Positions 26,554-38,800 of a stretch of DNA of 64,000 nt are shown in pieces. Each line of letters begins with the position of its first letter. The first letter of the stretch is position 1. The notes under the pieces were generated by a model. The model searched no databases. It saw only the letters and a list, made by a program, of their open reading frames with translations, and had not been told where the DNA came from. A program made the position numbers and the translations under genes. The stretch is from Holacanthus passer (Eukaryota; Chordata; Actinopteri; Pomacanthidae), in the NCBI GenBank assembly GCA_025331565.1, contig JAFREQ010000015.1:4464001-4528000 (forward strand), given 5' to 3'.

Positions 26554-28606
26554 GCGAGCAAGGGCGAGAGACATCCAGAGAAATTGAGAACAAGAACCAG
26601 AGAGAGAGAGAGAGGAGGGGGGTGGAATGTGCTGACGCGGCGTTTCTTGTCTGAACTTCCCAAATTAATAATCAGCAGCGGTTTAGCCGAACCGTGCCAG
26701 GAACAGAAGCCTACTGCCAAGCCCCGGCCAGGCCAGGCCCTCTCTGCTCCCACCGTTACCCCCACCCCACCCCCTCAACCCCCAGCTCACAGCCCTGCTC
26801 TGGGGCCAAATAGGAGGCGCTGCCTGCCTGCCTGTCCGGGCCGGGCCTGGCACACTGCCACAGGGCTTTTGCTTGTTCAGGAGTTTTGATTAAATCCTTT
26901 ATTGTGCTCCACTCACGCAAAGAGCTAAGGCGAAACACCGAGCAGGACGGAGCGGAGGGGAGGAGAGAAAGCGAGAGGGGAGAAAAGAAAAGGGGAAAAA
27001 AAAGGAGGGAGGGGAGGGGAAGGAGGGAGGGAAATGGGATCTCACTTTTTTCCCTCTTGCTTTCTCCTTTTCTCTTTCTCTCGGACTGAAAAGATGTTTG
27101 ATTTAGTCTATGGGGAATTGTAAAGTAGATAAAGTTTTTGCTCACCATCAGCAGTCTGTTTTGGGGGTTTTTTGGCCTTTTTTATTTTCACTTCTCTGAA
27201 TAATGCCTCTTTTCATTCTTTTGTACGTTTACTAAATTGTTCTGGTTTTATTATCATATATCTCATCACCTAGACTTCCAGACTACAAGATACAAAGTGA
27301 GGCCACAGTGACATGCATCACAAGCTTCAGGTTTTATGTAGTCTTTTTTAAATTATACTACTTTCCAAAAAATGCAACACAGAAAACAGCGAAATAGATA
27401 CTGAAATCCACCTTATCATATTTTATTGTGTTCCTCGCAGATCTTATATACTATACTCACGACTAGTGTTGTCATGATACCAGAATTTTATAGTCGATAC
27501 CTCTTTGGATACCACGAGAAAAAGAAAAAAGTCCTAAGCATACAAAATAGGACTTACTTTAGTGCTCTCGCTCAATACTGGGCCAATTTCATAAATTGTT
27601 GCCCCCAGTAGGGACAAGCGTGCAACATGATTAACTTTACTAGTGTTGTAACATTAATTAACTAGTGCACAAGCTAGCCAGCTAGCTAACAGCACTCCTA
27701 TTATTTTGTTTTTCAAGTCATGTTAGTTTTTCACTTGTCATGGCTATCTCTGGCTCGCTTCTTGAATAAAAGTGACAGGTTGCTTTCTGGCTGTTCTGAA
27801 ATCTACCAGTTTCATACGTGCAGCCTTGGGTTGAAAATCTGTTTGGATCTTTTTTCTTCTGTACTTCTGATACTATCGAATGTATAATTAACAGAGATGG
27901 TGTTGTTTTAAACATCTGGTATTGAAAAATATAAAAGTAACAGTACTTTGGCAGCCTTACTCACAACATTATACATGCTCTATATCTCCAACTGCTCCTA
28001 GTTAACTGTGCCCTTGTCAGTGATGCAGCACCCCCGTGGCCTTTCACAGGCTTTGTGCCAGAAGTGTAACAGTGATTTGTGTTGTTGTTTCAGCTGTTTC
28101 TGTGCCGGACCTGAGCGAGCAGTTTACACCGCCAGAGACGGCTCCCCCAGCCCTCGTCAGCCTGATCCAAGCCATAGAGAAAAGAGGTATATCCGTGTCA
28201 ACCAGCCAACACATTCGTCTGCTGTCTGTCTCACCTCCCCGTCTTTCCATCTACGTGCGACTGTCTCCCTCCCGCCATCTGTCTCTTGCTCTCATGCCAG
28301 CATTTGCACAAGTGTAGACATTTGGACATGTGGATCCAGTCGGGCAGTCACAGATGTAGAAGTGCTCACACAAGTTCATGCACACTCGCAGTACCTCCTC
28401 AGTTGGTTAATAACTTGATATAGATTTTCTACACTGACGTTTAATGTGGTTTAAGTCAGAGCTATTCTCATTGGCCGCAACGAGGGTTCTGCACAGTGGG
28501 TTTGATTCACACTATGTTATTAACAAATAGCGCTCAGTGGGACTCCATTCACAGCTTTGCCTCATTTTTTTCTGTCTTCTTTTTTGTGCTTTCTCTCTGT
28601 CTGTCT

Positions 28607-28688
<82 letters not shown>

Positions 28689-31600
28689 GCTGCAACTAAT
28701 AATTATTTTCATTATCAATTAATCTGCTTAAGATATAACATTTTACAATGATATAAATCAGAGAAAAGAATCATCACAATACACAAAGCATGAACTTGTG
28801 ACCTTTTGGCATTTTTGTTTGAAAAATGACTGAAATGATTAATTGATTATTATAAAAGTTGCTGATTAACTCTAATCAGTTAATTGACTAATTGTTTCAA
28901 CTCTTCACATATCCAACCACAAGAAATAAACTTGTCAAAAAGAAAGTAAAATGTATTTTAAATTTATATTTATTTTCTTGATTTCCAAGATTTTTTCTGT
29001 AGCTGTCTTACCACCATTTGCAATTTATTTTAGTCTTTTGCAGTTGTAAGTTTCTCCAAATCCTTTTGCATTGCATTGTGGGACAATAGTGTTCAACAGC
29101 ACATTAAAAAACAATTGTTTCTTACTGTGCACACTAACTTTTCCAAGTATATTTGGGACACACTACATACTCAAAACCTGATTAGAATTAGTCTGTAGTA
29201 TGTAATTAGGACAAAGCATTAGTCTTTTCTTGAGGTGCAAAGTGAATCCAAGTAAAAGCAATTATACCTTATTGATAAATCAATTAAATGGGACTAATAA
29301 AATCTGTGTTGATCACAAAGGAAGAAATCAAGTTAAAGAGTTATAGAAAAGTTATAGAGTAGATTTGAAACATTTTCAATGTGAATCCATTGGAATCTAC
29401 TAGAAGGCGACAGAAGGTCTGTCTCTGAATATAAATAATATAATACAGCACTAATATTGAATTACTTCCCAGTGTTGGATGCACACACTCTGACTGCATG
29501 GTGTGGTTTTCACAACTATCTGAGAGACTGGCTAGTCTCAAGGAATTGCCTCCTAGATGCAAGCTGTCTAGACCCAGTGCTCCTAAATGTTTTTTTGTGC
29601 CTGGGACCCAGAAGAGAGTCATTCAGAGTTGACATGTTGAGGGATATTTTCACAGGATCTGTGTCAAGTCTTTCTCATGGAACAAGGTTTAGACTGGTGT
29701 GTTAGCACACTGAAAGCTTTCTTCTTGACCACAACATAAAAAAATTGACTTTAGACACTGCTTTATTTGAGTTTTCTTTATTATTAAATTGGCAGGATAG
29801 TTTAAATTCAGTGCCTTAACAATTGGCTTAAAAGAATTTCATGATCAAGCGTTTCAGTTTTCAGTTTCCAAGCAAATCACAAGAGCGAACAAAAATGAAA
29901 AACTTGACACTGGAACAGGTGTTGACTCTGCCCTTGTACAAAAAAACTTTTGTAGGACCATCTCTCCTCCAATGTATTGACCACTGTTGAAGATGAAACT
30001 GGAATGAAAGCAGTACACAATTTTTTTGGTGACTAGGTTTTTTGTCTGTTCAGTTGTATAAGCCTTTACTCAACTGCTGTTTTTGTCTTTCTCAGGTCTG
30101 GACTGTAAGACATTATACAGAACAACTGATTTCTCAGGTTCGGACAGCCCAGTGTACAGCCTGAACTCTGGTGAGTTAGTCTGAGTCAGAAATATACTCT
30201 TTGTAATCTTTTTTGCATAGTGTGCGTACTATTCTGTATTTCATATTACATGAGAGTTAGTACAGATGTGCCAAACTATGTTTGACATAATGCTATAAAA
30301 TATTCCATTCACTCATGTTTCTTGGTCACATTTTTTAACTGCAGTTTACATATATGATTATATTGTATATTATCATTATTATTATGTTATTATTACGATA
30401 TATCACTACTGTACACCAGTTTACCTAATTACAAATATTTTATATAATATTCTATTTTATACTTACATTTTAACTTCTGCACTATTTAAATCTTTGACTT
30501 ACATTCTCTTTTGTCATATTGTATGAGCATTGTTCGAGGGAGCCTGTGAACAAGAATTTCATTGCCAACAACTGCTTCACTGTAATTGCTGTGCATATGA
30601 CAAACACAGAACTTAAAAATAAAGAACTTAAATATCTTTGTGTATGTTTTGGGTTCCAGAGAGTGACATGGGTCAAAAAGATGTTGGTCCCTTATCTGAG
30701 TGTGTCCTGCGCTACCTGAGAGACCTCCCGTCACCTGTCATCCCTGCCAGTATCTACCCTCATCTTCAAACTGCTGTCACGTTGCAGCAGCAGGTCCTAC
30801 AGCAGTCAGCAGGTAGGTCTCATCCGTACATGAGCTTTAAGTGAACTCTGTAGTGAACTGTATTGTATAAAAAAAACCCATTTTTCTAATTAGGACAGGA
30901 TGACATCTTTTATGTATCTCTTTACTCTAATGGCTTGTTCATGGACCATAGCTGAAACAAATCAGATTCTGTACATTACTGCCGACCATTTTCCAAAACA
31001 CACCATTATTGTTTCTACATTAACTTGCAGTCTTCTGAGGGATTTTTGGTTTGTGCAGGTGCAGTATGAAAAGGACCTGAAACATGCTTTACATAGCAGT
31101 TCATCAGAGTGAACATTTTACCATCTTTCTTTCTTTCTTCTTTTTGTTGATTGATTGTCAAATTTACATTATTGTCACAGGGTATTGCAGACGAGATAAA
31201 GTCATAAAGTCTTGAATTGATGATCTATATTGTTGAAAAGTCAAACCCAGAAGACAAAAAGTAAACAAATATGGAGTTGGATGTTGTTGTGTTTGACAAG
31301 AATGTGGGCAGACCCACTACATTACCTTACGACTGTGCAGCAGTATGCAACATAGTCTACAGTAATACAAAGCACACACAATTTGTAGACAACAGGCTTA
31401 AACATGCAAAGCCACCAGCATGGTCCTTAAACCCTCTAGACCTCATAGCATCCTGAAGCACACCTTCAGTCCTGAGTCCAGTTCTGATTTTGTGTTGTGT
31501 AGAAGGATCGCAAGAGCCAGAAAAATGAGCTGCGTACTGCTGATGTTGTTTCAGTGGATAGAAAGGCACCTTTCATTGCTTCAATTGCTTAACTGTAATT

Positions 31601-34600
31601 TAAGTAAAAGAATTACATGAGGCCCACACTGAGCCTTGCATGCAGCTGATCGAGGTCAGTCGCATGTCAGCATTGAGAAAATAGAGTAAAGTGTTGAGAG
31701 AGGATGAGCTCACTGACTTATGCTAGAAATGCTCCAGCTGATTCTCCTGTGCACAAAAGACACCATGATTTAATTTTAAATACAATATATGAGACCTATT
31801 TATAGAAACATGCATTGACTCCATTAAGTAATTATGAATTGTACTTTCAGATGCAGGCTAAACAGTGTGTACAAATACCCAATTTTGCGTTATTTCTCCT
31901 AACAGATTTTCCTTGTGTGGTAAAACCTGATAAAATTGTAAAAGTAGTTTTCTGTGTCAGTCTTTTTCATGGTTATTTGAATACCACTTCCAGATGGTGC
32001 AGTTGCTGGAAGTCATGACAGAGAAGTAAGCCTGGTCCTCGAGAGCTCCACCACCGTCCCTCTTCATCACCGTCTCACCCTGCAGTACCTCCTTACACAC
32101 CTGGCCAAGGTCACCCAGGCACAGGCCAGCAATGGCCTGGACACACACACACTGGGACAGATCTTCGGACCCCTGCTGATTCGGACAGACCCCTCGACCC
32201 CTTGGTAAGTTTTGGTTGATTTATATTTTATATGGAAACAGATGCAATAAAGTGTGTGAAGTTGAAGAATTTGACACTGTTGGATTTCTTCTGTGAAGCA
32301 TTTGGCTGCTGAAGGAAAGAACGAAAATCCAGAGTTTATAGAATTAATCAAATATGGCAAATTGACTGATTCGAAGGTTGCCATTGGATGAGGAGTTCCC
32401 AGGCTTTGTGGTGGAGAGACTGCTGATAGAGAGAACTACGGAACAAGACCTCACTCCTCCAGGTATGTTATTTTTAGTTAGATTGCATAAAACCTTTATG
32501 TTATGTTATAGTATGGCATTTCTGCCATACTTCCTCACAGTTTCTTAGACTTGTAGGCACTTTCAGGGAGTTTGTGTGTTAAGTGACTGTTTGAATCTAG
32601 TATAAAATAGTATAAAATATTTTAAATGGTGATCATTGTGTTTATGTGTGTGTCTGTCTTACCAGTTCTTCCAGCAAAGCCAGTCAAGTCAAAAATGGCA
32701 CCATCAGCTATGACAGACACAAACGGCCTGCTGACTGATGCTGAGTGGTACTGGGGAGAAATCTCCAGGTAAATAATGAAAATAGATTTTGACTGTCGAA
32801 TTTGAGTTACATTAAGTTTTCATTTATTGCATAAAAATGTCATTGGCACAAGCACAGCCTTAGAGTCACCAGTTACTATGTGTAATAGCCCTTAGATCCT
32901 CAGTTTGTTGAACAGTGGAACCACTTGCTATGTTTAGTAGCTAGCAGTAAATTTGGATTATTGTGAGTGCAATCCCAGTCCATTATACACAAAATCACTG
33001 TTCCTGTACCGCACAAGCTTCATGTTCTTCATGTTTTGCTGTTAAATAGCAGCTGATCACAATTAGTGTTCATGAAGTAAATAATGCATGTCATCATATT
33101 TGCAGAGAGGAGGTGAATGAGAAGCTGCGAGACACTCCAGATGGCACCTTTCTGGTCCGAGATGCTTCCAGTAAACTGGAGGGCGAGTACACTCTCACCC
33201 TGAGGTAAAGCAATACTTCTGATTTAAAGTTTTCTGTAATTTTGACTTAATTTTGACTTTTGATTTAATAGTTACAATACAAACAAAAATGTCACATTTA
33301 AGTGGAAACAAACCAAAACTTTTCTAAAATTTAACATGTACAGCCATACATCCTCTTATTTTCTTTTTTTCCTATTTGTCTCCCCCTGCAGGAAAGGGGG
33401 GAACAACAAGCTTATAAAGATTTACCACCGAGATGGGAGGTACGGCTTCTCAGAGCCTCTTACCTTCCTGTCTGTAGTGGAGCTCATCAATCACTACCGC
33501 CATGAGTCCCTGGCCCAGTACAACGCCAAACTGGACACCAAGCTTTTGTACCCTGTCTCCAAATATCAACAGGTTGGTGATGTTGCAGATTATGTAGCAC
33601 TTTGTTGATTGAAGTAAGAGTATTCAGATTCATTTTACCCACTTTGTATCATCACATTCAGTTAAAAGCAAAACCCCTCTGCAAGCCTCCTTTGATTTAG
33701 AAATCCTTTGCAAACTCATGTTTATTAATAACAATAAGCATGGCATGCTTGAATTGTGTTTCATTCATCAAAGTAGTGATTTTTGCTCTCATCTGAATTT
33801 TGCACGGCTCAGTTGGTGAAGGAGAACAGTATAGAGGAGGTGGGAGAGCAGCTGAAGGTGTATCACGAGCAGTACCAGGAGAAGAGCCGCGAGTACGACT
33901 CTCTGTATGAGGAGTACACACGCACCTCACAGGTAAGACTTCAACATACGGACACATGCATACAAATTGTCCCTCTCACATAAATTGGGGGTGTGTTACA
34001 CAGTATCAATCATCATTATAGGTCATTATTATATATATAAGTGTTGTGCTGTGTACATATGTAATTTAAAAGAAACTTTTATTACCCAAATATTCAAACA
34101 GTACGCATCCACTTCTGTTGCCTTTTATATTACAGAACAGTAGAGTTCTCAATCAGAAGAACCCAAAGATCAAAATGTGTGATATCAGCAGCTCAGGACT
34201 ACATGAAATACGATAAAATATGAAATGGACAGTCACAGTCTGACCTTCTTTTCCACAGGAGCTGCAGATGAAGCGCACAGCCATCGAGGCCTTCAATGAG
34301 ACCATCAAGATCTTTGAGGAGCAGTGTGAAACTCAGGAGCGCTACAGCAGAGAGTCTTTGGAGCGATTCCAACGAGAGGGCAATGAAAAAGAGATTCAAA
34401 AGTAAATTTATGTGTCTGTGCTTGACATGCTTAAAAAATCCTGGTTTAATCCCACTTCAAAAGGAGGACAGTATAAATGCAAAGCTGGCAGATTGCATTT
34501 TGTTACGTTTTTCTTTTAAGCATTTGAAGAACACATTTATGGACATCATTTTTTTTATTCTGTCAAATCAGGATCCAGAGCAACTCAGAGCGTTTGAAGT

Positions 34601-35878
34601 CTCGTGTGAAGGAGATCCACGACAGCAAGCGTAAGCTGGAGCAGGACTTGAGACAGCAAGTCTCTGATAACAGAGAGATCGACAAGAAGATGAACAGCCT
34701 CAAGCCAGATCTCATGCAGCTACGCAAAATCAGAGACCAGTATTTGATGTAATGAGAATCAAAATTATTAATCATTAAAGTTGTACTTTGTGCTTTGATT
34801 TCACTTAAGAGAATATGTACAGAATATATTTTTGGTAAATTGTCAGCGTTTAATCTGCGATGTTCTGGCTTTGCAGATGGCTGACACAGAAGGGGACAAG
34901 GCAGAAGAAGATCAATGAATGGCTGGGCATAAAGAATGATGCTGATGAGTGAGTGTTTGAAATAAAGTAACAGCTCAGCAACTTGTGTTCTGTGATGACT
35001 GAGTGCTTTTAGGGAGTAGTTGGAGCTGAATGTTTTGTCCATGATATGACATGTGATCGAGTGTCTGCTGCTCTATTTCTGTGTCTCCAGCTCCTACTCA
35101 CTGGAGGAGGACGAGGGCTCACCCCACCACGATGAGTGTACCTGGTATGTGGGTGACATCAAACGCACCCAGGCTGAGGAAATGCTGAGAGGCAAATGTG
35201 ACGGGACCTTTCTCATCCGCGAGAGCCAATCACAGAAGGGCTCCTACGCCTGTTCTGTAGTGTAAGTTTGGTTTGTGCTTGTTTGGGAAAAATCTGTTCA
35301 TCAAGTGCCACTCTTAAGAAGTTATTATTTTATATTGTTCAGGATGGCTATGTATTTCTTGATCCACTAACATAATTTGCTGGATATTGATAATGTTAGT
35401 TTGATATGAGGACAGTATTTAAACACTCTCATATATAATATGAGATATAATATATCACAAATGAAAAACTTGAGCAAGCCTACTGACAAAAGAGAAAGAA
35501 AACAAGCATAAACAAAAATAAAAATTCTTCAATCATTATGTTTCAACAGTCATAAGTCAACAGCTGAATCGTGAAGCTAACACTCATGGGTTTTCAAAAC
35601 CCATTGTGTAGGAAATGTAGGAAATCACATTGACATGAGCATCTGTAAAAATGATTGTTCTTCTTTCCAGTGTGGAGGGTGACACCAAGCACTGCGTCAT
35701 CTACAAGACGGCAACGGGCTATGGATTTGCCGAGCCCTACAATCTGTACTCGTCCCTTAAAGACCTGGTGCTCCACTACAAAAACGTCTCCTTGGTCCAA
35801 CACAACGACCAGCTGAATGTAAATCTAGCCTACCCAGTCTTGGCCCGCTCTCAGAACCAGAACCAGCACCCCAGATGA
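16986..35878 (+). CDS. pik3r2: PI 3-kinase regulatory subunit beta (p85-beta type)
   Basis: Adaptor that stabilises and inhibits p110 catalytic subunits and recruits them to phosphotyrosine motifs of activated receptors. Coding exons: 16986-17304, 28094-28186, 30096-30170, 30660-30812, 31994-32204, 32377-32462, 32666-32768, 33106-33204, 33392-33572, 33813-33932, 34259-34401, 34572-34748, 34877-34948, 35091-35261, 35671-35878. Their sum is 2211 bases, giving 736 residues, close to the 728 I recall for human p85-beta. Order: SH3 (about 5-80), proline-rich PRSQRPLPAAPRP, RhoGAP-like, second proline motif LPAKPVK, nSH2, iSH2, cSH2. The start MAAEGFQYLALYAF matches the p85 N terminus. PIK3R3 lacks SH3 and RhoGAP, so it is excluded. 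PIK3R1 is the nearest alternative; the mast3 and ifi30 neighbours favour pik3r2. Every splice phase agrees, with no frameshift. Confidence 0.96.
23962..24684. mobile_element. Non-autonomous DNA transposon with 15-bp perfect terminal inverted repeats
   Basis: The left end ACTAGAGGTCGACTG (23962-23976) is exactly reverse-complementary to the right end CAGTCGACCTCTAGT (24670-24684). The 723-bp body has no transposase frame. The AGAGGTCGAC start resembles short hAT-like elements known from fish genomes. No clear target-site duplication was found in the flanks, so it may be old. Confidence 0.75.
25545..25770. repeat. Probable interspersed repeat fragment
   Basis: The stretch containing GTTACATTTTTATTGAGCCG, CTTATTCATTTCAATGAGAC and AACGCAGCGATCAATCATG has the feel of a dispersed fish repeat, from recalled patterns. 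CpG content is higher than in the flanks. Ends and family are not determined. Confidence 0.35.
26380..27070. repeat. Purine-rich (GA)n tracts flanking a GC-rich island
   Basis: A (GA)n run at 26519-26550 and a shorter one at 26599-26614 lie in a long purine-rich stretch. From about 26630 to 26880 follows a GC-rich non-repetitive block containing CCTGCCTGCCTGTCCGGGCC. Then comes a purine-rich stretch of AGGGGAGGGG type to about 27030. Open frames here are low-complexity artefacts. Confidence 0.75.
27462..27957. mobile_element. Short hAT-like non-autonomous transposon
   Basis: The left end ACTAGTGTTGTCATGATACC and the right end (reverse complement AGGCTGCCAAAGTACTG) are imperfect inverted repeats. 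They are flanked by TACTCACG (27454-27461) and TACTCACA (27958-27965), a 7/8 match that fits the 8-bp target duplication of hAT elements. No transposase frame is present. The GTTGTCATGATACC start is one I associate with common fish elements. Confidence 0.7.
28612..28686. repeat. (TC)n-(AC)n compound microsatellite
   Basis: About twenty TC units pass directly into about seventeen AC units. A short transposon is inserted at the 3' end of the AC run. Confidence 0.95.
28687..28905. mobile_element. Short hAT-like MITE
   Basis: Begins GGGCTGCAACTAATAATTAT and ends TTGACTAATTGTTTCAACTC plus TT; the ends are imperfect inverted repeats. Internal words such as TTTTTGTTTGAAAAATGACT match a very common fish element as I recall it, here internally shortened to 219 bp. 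Flanks are CACACACA and CACATATC, a possible degraded 8-bp duplication inside the CA run. Confidence 0.75.
32666..33572 (+). other. pik3r2: N-terminal SH2 domain exons of pik3r2
   Basis: Exons 32666-32768, 33106-33204 and 33392-33572. The first opens with the proline motif VLPAKPVKSK and ends EWYWGEIS, the start of the SH2 domain. The phosphotyrosine pocket is FLVRDAS, with the invariant Arg present. Later parts are YTLTLRKGGNNKLIKIYHRD and LINHYRHESLAQYN. The domain binds pYxxM motifs and also restrains p110. Confidence 0.95.
33813..34948 (+). other. pik3r2: Inter-SH2 coiled-coil exons of pik3r2
   Basis: Exons 33813-33932, 34259-34401, 34572-34748 and 34877-34948 encode the long antiparallel coiled coil that holds the p110 adaptor-binding domain. 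Seen: YQEKSREYDSLYEEYTRTSQ, MKRTAIEAFNETIKIFEEQC, and REIDKKMNSLKPDLMQLRK, whose Asn corresponds to the contact residue N564 of p85-alpha. The split codon at 34748/34877 reads ATA, giving YLIW where p85 has YLMW. The KEIHDSKRKLEQDL heptads are intact. Confidence 0.95.
35091..35878 (+). other. pik3r2: C-terminal SH2 domain exons of pik3r2
   Basis: Exons 35091-35261 and 35671-35878. The domain opens TWYVGDIKRTQAEEMLRGK, has the pocket FLIRESQSQKGSYACSV, then KHCVIYKTATGYGFAEPYNL and LVQHNDQLNVNLAYPV. The protein ends NQNQHPR with TGA at 35876. All pocket residues expected of a working p85 cSH2 are present. Confidence 0.95.
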
Positions 35879-38800
35879 ATTATCCACCAGCAATGTAGGA
35901 TGCCAACCAGGGTGGGGGAACTCATAAAATTTCACTCATATGCATCGGGGAAAGAAGGAACCTCTGAACAATGCTCGTTTACGTGGCGATTCAAAAATAG
36001 ACTCAACAGCCACGATTTGAAATTCATACGTTTTTGGCTGGATGCTGGTGCTAATTTCCCACACAGACCCCAGTCCAGCAGTCCTTGCTAACAGCATGGC
36101 TTCAAAATAAGCACACTACCAGTAACGAAGCACTGTACAGTTAGCCTGGCTGACGCAGTGAGTTTTAACTTGAGGAGAGTGTTGCATTAGCTAGCCGTGA
36201 CTCTACAGTGTCAGTTATGGAAAAAAAGTGAGAAATTCACGAAGAAAATACCTTTGATACAGAAAAAACAAACGGTATGTGTTAAAAGAAGACAAAATAA
36301 GCACACAAAAATGTTGTTTTTCAAGATCATGGAGAAGAGGAGAGAAACCAGATGGAGGGATGATGGTAACATTTACAGGAGGCCCTTTTGTTTTTTTTTG
36401 GTCTTTTTTGCCTTGAACACGTGATAACTGTCCATAGACAAAGGCCCGATCTGTCATCCCCAGACTGCCTGCAAACTCTCCGTCGACAAAAGCCTGAGCT
36501 GTCATCCACTTGAAAGGACTGGCTTCGCTAAACCAGGCTGCTCGCTTCACACCTAGAAGGCGGCTGAGAAACCGTGGACCAGGGGGACATAGTCACTGGA
36601 GCCGGGAGGGGGCTGGGGCGGACATGGGAGGGAAGGGGAGAGATATTACTGGGCTTGATGTTTTTAGGGGGTTACAAAAGATTGATTGAATTTAAAGCTT
36701 GCTTAAGTGCCATAGTAATAGCTTTGAATGACCACAAGCCTGTGTCACTAGAACGGGGGGCACGTCGAGGTTGAAAGAAGGAAGGAGGGAATGAGCGGCT
36801 GTCGACATAGACAAAGCTACAGCTTTAAAAGATACACACATATAGGTATATTTTTTATGAAATGATCTTTATTTCCAACTGCTTTGGCTTGTTGCTCTTT
36901 CTCAGTGGGCCTCCTTTTAAAATGACGAGGTACAACATACAGAAAATACAGGATAGAAATGCATGGTACATATTTGGTGCATTGTGAATATGGAATGACT
37001 GTATCACAATACACTAGATGGAGAGGTACATTGATAAATGCAGTTCCACATGATTCAGGTTTCCTTTGAAATGGAAATTGTGGAAAGAGTCCTGCATCTA
37101 ATGTCTCTTTGTTTCAAATTTCTTCCTTCTTTTTTCATCCTCTTTAATACTGTAGCACCTGTAGCCATTGACTTAAGGCATAACTGTTAGTGCTCCTCTT
37201 ATGTGTCTTCTTTCAATATGCTTGAGACACTTGCAGAGCATCAATCTATGTGACTATTGTATCTTCGGTACTGTATTTGCCTCGTCTCTAGTTAGATTAG
37301 ACTGTTTTAGCGGTACAATGTCCTTGCAGATGTTTATTGTTGTTGTTTTTTTTTTAAATGCAGATTTACTTGCGGTACTTCCTGCTTCCCGCCCTTGCGC
37401 TTGACTGTTCATTTCATCACAAGCTTGACTCACAGAGCTGTAGAACATTGATGTACAAAAAAAAAGAAAGCAGTAATATAACTCATGTACAGTATGTTTC
37501 AGACACACATGCAGTCAGTGTATGTGACTTTATACAGTGTCATGGCTGTGTTCCTTTATGTTTTCAGAATATTTGCTACCCTCTTAGATTCTGTTTAAGG
37601 ATGCACAGTATCCAGCTAATGTGAGCCAAATGAAGGATGTTTTTTCATGTAGCAAGAAAGAAAAAGAACCAGTCCTTTTTGCCATATAGCATGGCCTCTG
37701 TGGTCTGAGAGATTATCTAGTACAGTATGCATGGAGTCCTTCATTTGGGTTGTTGTTTTTCGTTTTTTCACTTGGATAATTGTACTTTTTTGCAGTGCAT
37801 ATACAGTATGATGTGTGGTAGTACAGTACTATGCACAACACAGTATGTGGATAATACATGTTTAGATTTACAGAGTTCTCTGATCTGTTCCCTCCCTCTG
37901 TACTGTGCTATGGCAATGGATTTCTCCTTGTTTCCCTCATGTTCATTTGGCTTGAGGTAAAGATTGTACCATCTTTGTTCTATGTCACTTCAAAAGCACA
38001 GCTCATTTCTCTCGAGGCAGGGTTATTCACTTTTTCTTGTGTGGTCGATGAAAAGGAAAAGAGGCATCACATGAGACCTCTTTAAAATTTGATTTACATA
38101 GTTGATTTATTTAGAATGAAGAAATATGAATAATCTCTTAAATTCCTTACATTTAGTGGACTCAGATTGCCAAAAAGTAAGAAGTATTTTTGTAGAAAGA
38201 GTTAAAAGTCATTGGCGATAGAAAGTTTTTTAAAAAGTGCACTGTTTTTAAAGGCTGCACATTTGGCATTTGGTTTTATTTTTGTTAAGGAGGGATAGAA
38301 ATTGAAGTTTTATTCCAAAATGAGATATTCACCTACTCTTCTGATCATGAAAGTCAATTATGAGTTAATATCAATATTTTTCATCTGAAGACCTTAGCTT
38401 CCAACAGTGCTTTTTGGCATAGTATCATTTCTGTTTTTGAAATGTTGATTCACAAATTTCAGGTAGCAACATTTTTCCAAACAGACCGATCTCATTTTCA
38501 AGTGAAAGCCAACTCAACCTGAAAAGTTTAAATCAAGACGTCAGTTTGATTTCAGTCAGGACGAATCAACTGTACTGTACTTTGCACAGTTCTTGGCAAG
38601 TAGAAAATCCCAAGAATTAAACTAGAGGTGACGGCGGCGCTTCTGATTCGAGGGCTATACAAACGTGAGTGAGAACGATTAGAAGTGCCTTTAGTCATTA
38701 CGATGAGCTTGTCTTCTCCTCGTTGTCATTGGAGCGTTGCTCACCAAGATGGTGCCACCACCACCATATGCTGTGCCCCATGGTTCACACATTTGCCATT

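Larger units (their letters stand above)
17305..28093 (+). other. pik3r2: pik3r2 intron 2 (10.8 kb)
   Basis: No coding exon supported. Holds a 723-bp inverted-repeat element (23962-24684), a repeat-like stretch near 25545-25770, a purine-rich and GC-rich block at 26380-27070, and a second short transposon (27462-27957). A pyrimidine-rich stretch (20855-21040) is followed by a TATA-like GCTATAAACC near 21067. The 155-codon frame at 24996 is probably chance. Confidence 0.6.
28094..32462 (+). other. pik3r2: RhoGAP-like (BH) domain exons of pik3r2
   Basis: Exons 28094-28186, 30096-30170, 30660-30812, 31994-32204 and 32377-32462 encode the BCR-homology domain. It opens with VPDLSEQFTPPETAPPALV and continues with LIQAIEKRGLDC, then LRYLRDLPSPVIPASIYPHL, then LTLQYLLTHLAKV and LGQIFGPLLIR. 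In p85 proteins this fold binds Rac/Cdc42 and Rab GTPases and PTEN, with little GAP activity. Introns between these exons (28187-30095, 30171-30659, 30813-31993) hold a microsatellite, one short transposon and nothing else recognised. Confidence 0.9.

Noticed and set aside
26756..27148. - strand 130-codon frame
   Set aside because: Made of Ser/Leu/Phe runs from the purine-rich tract; a low-complexity artefact.
1..35878. Calling the first two genes mast2 and pik3r3
   Set aside because: MAST2 and PIK3R3 are also neighbours in human, but PIK3R3 has no SH3 or RhoGAP domain and this gene has both. ifi30 follows only the MAST3-PIK3R2 pair.
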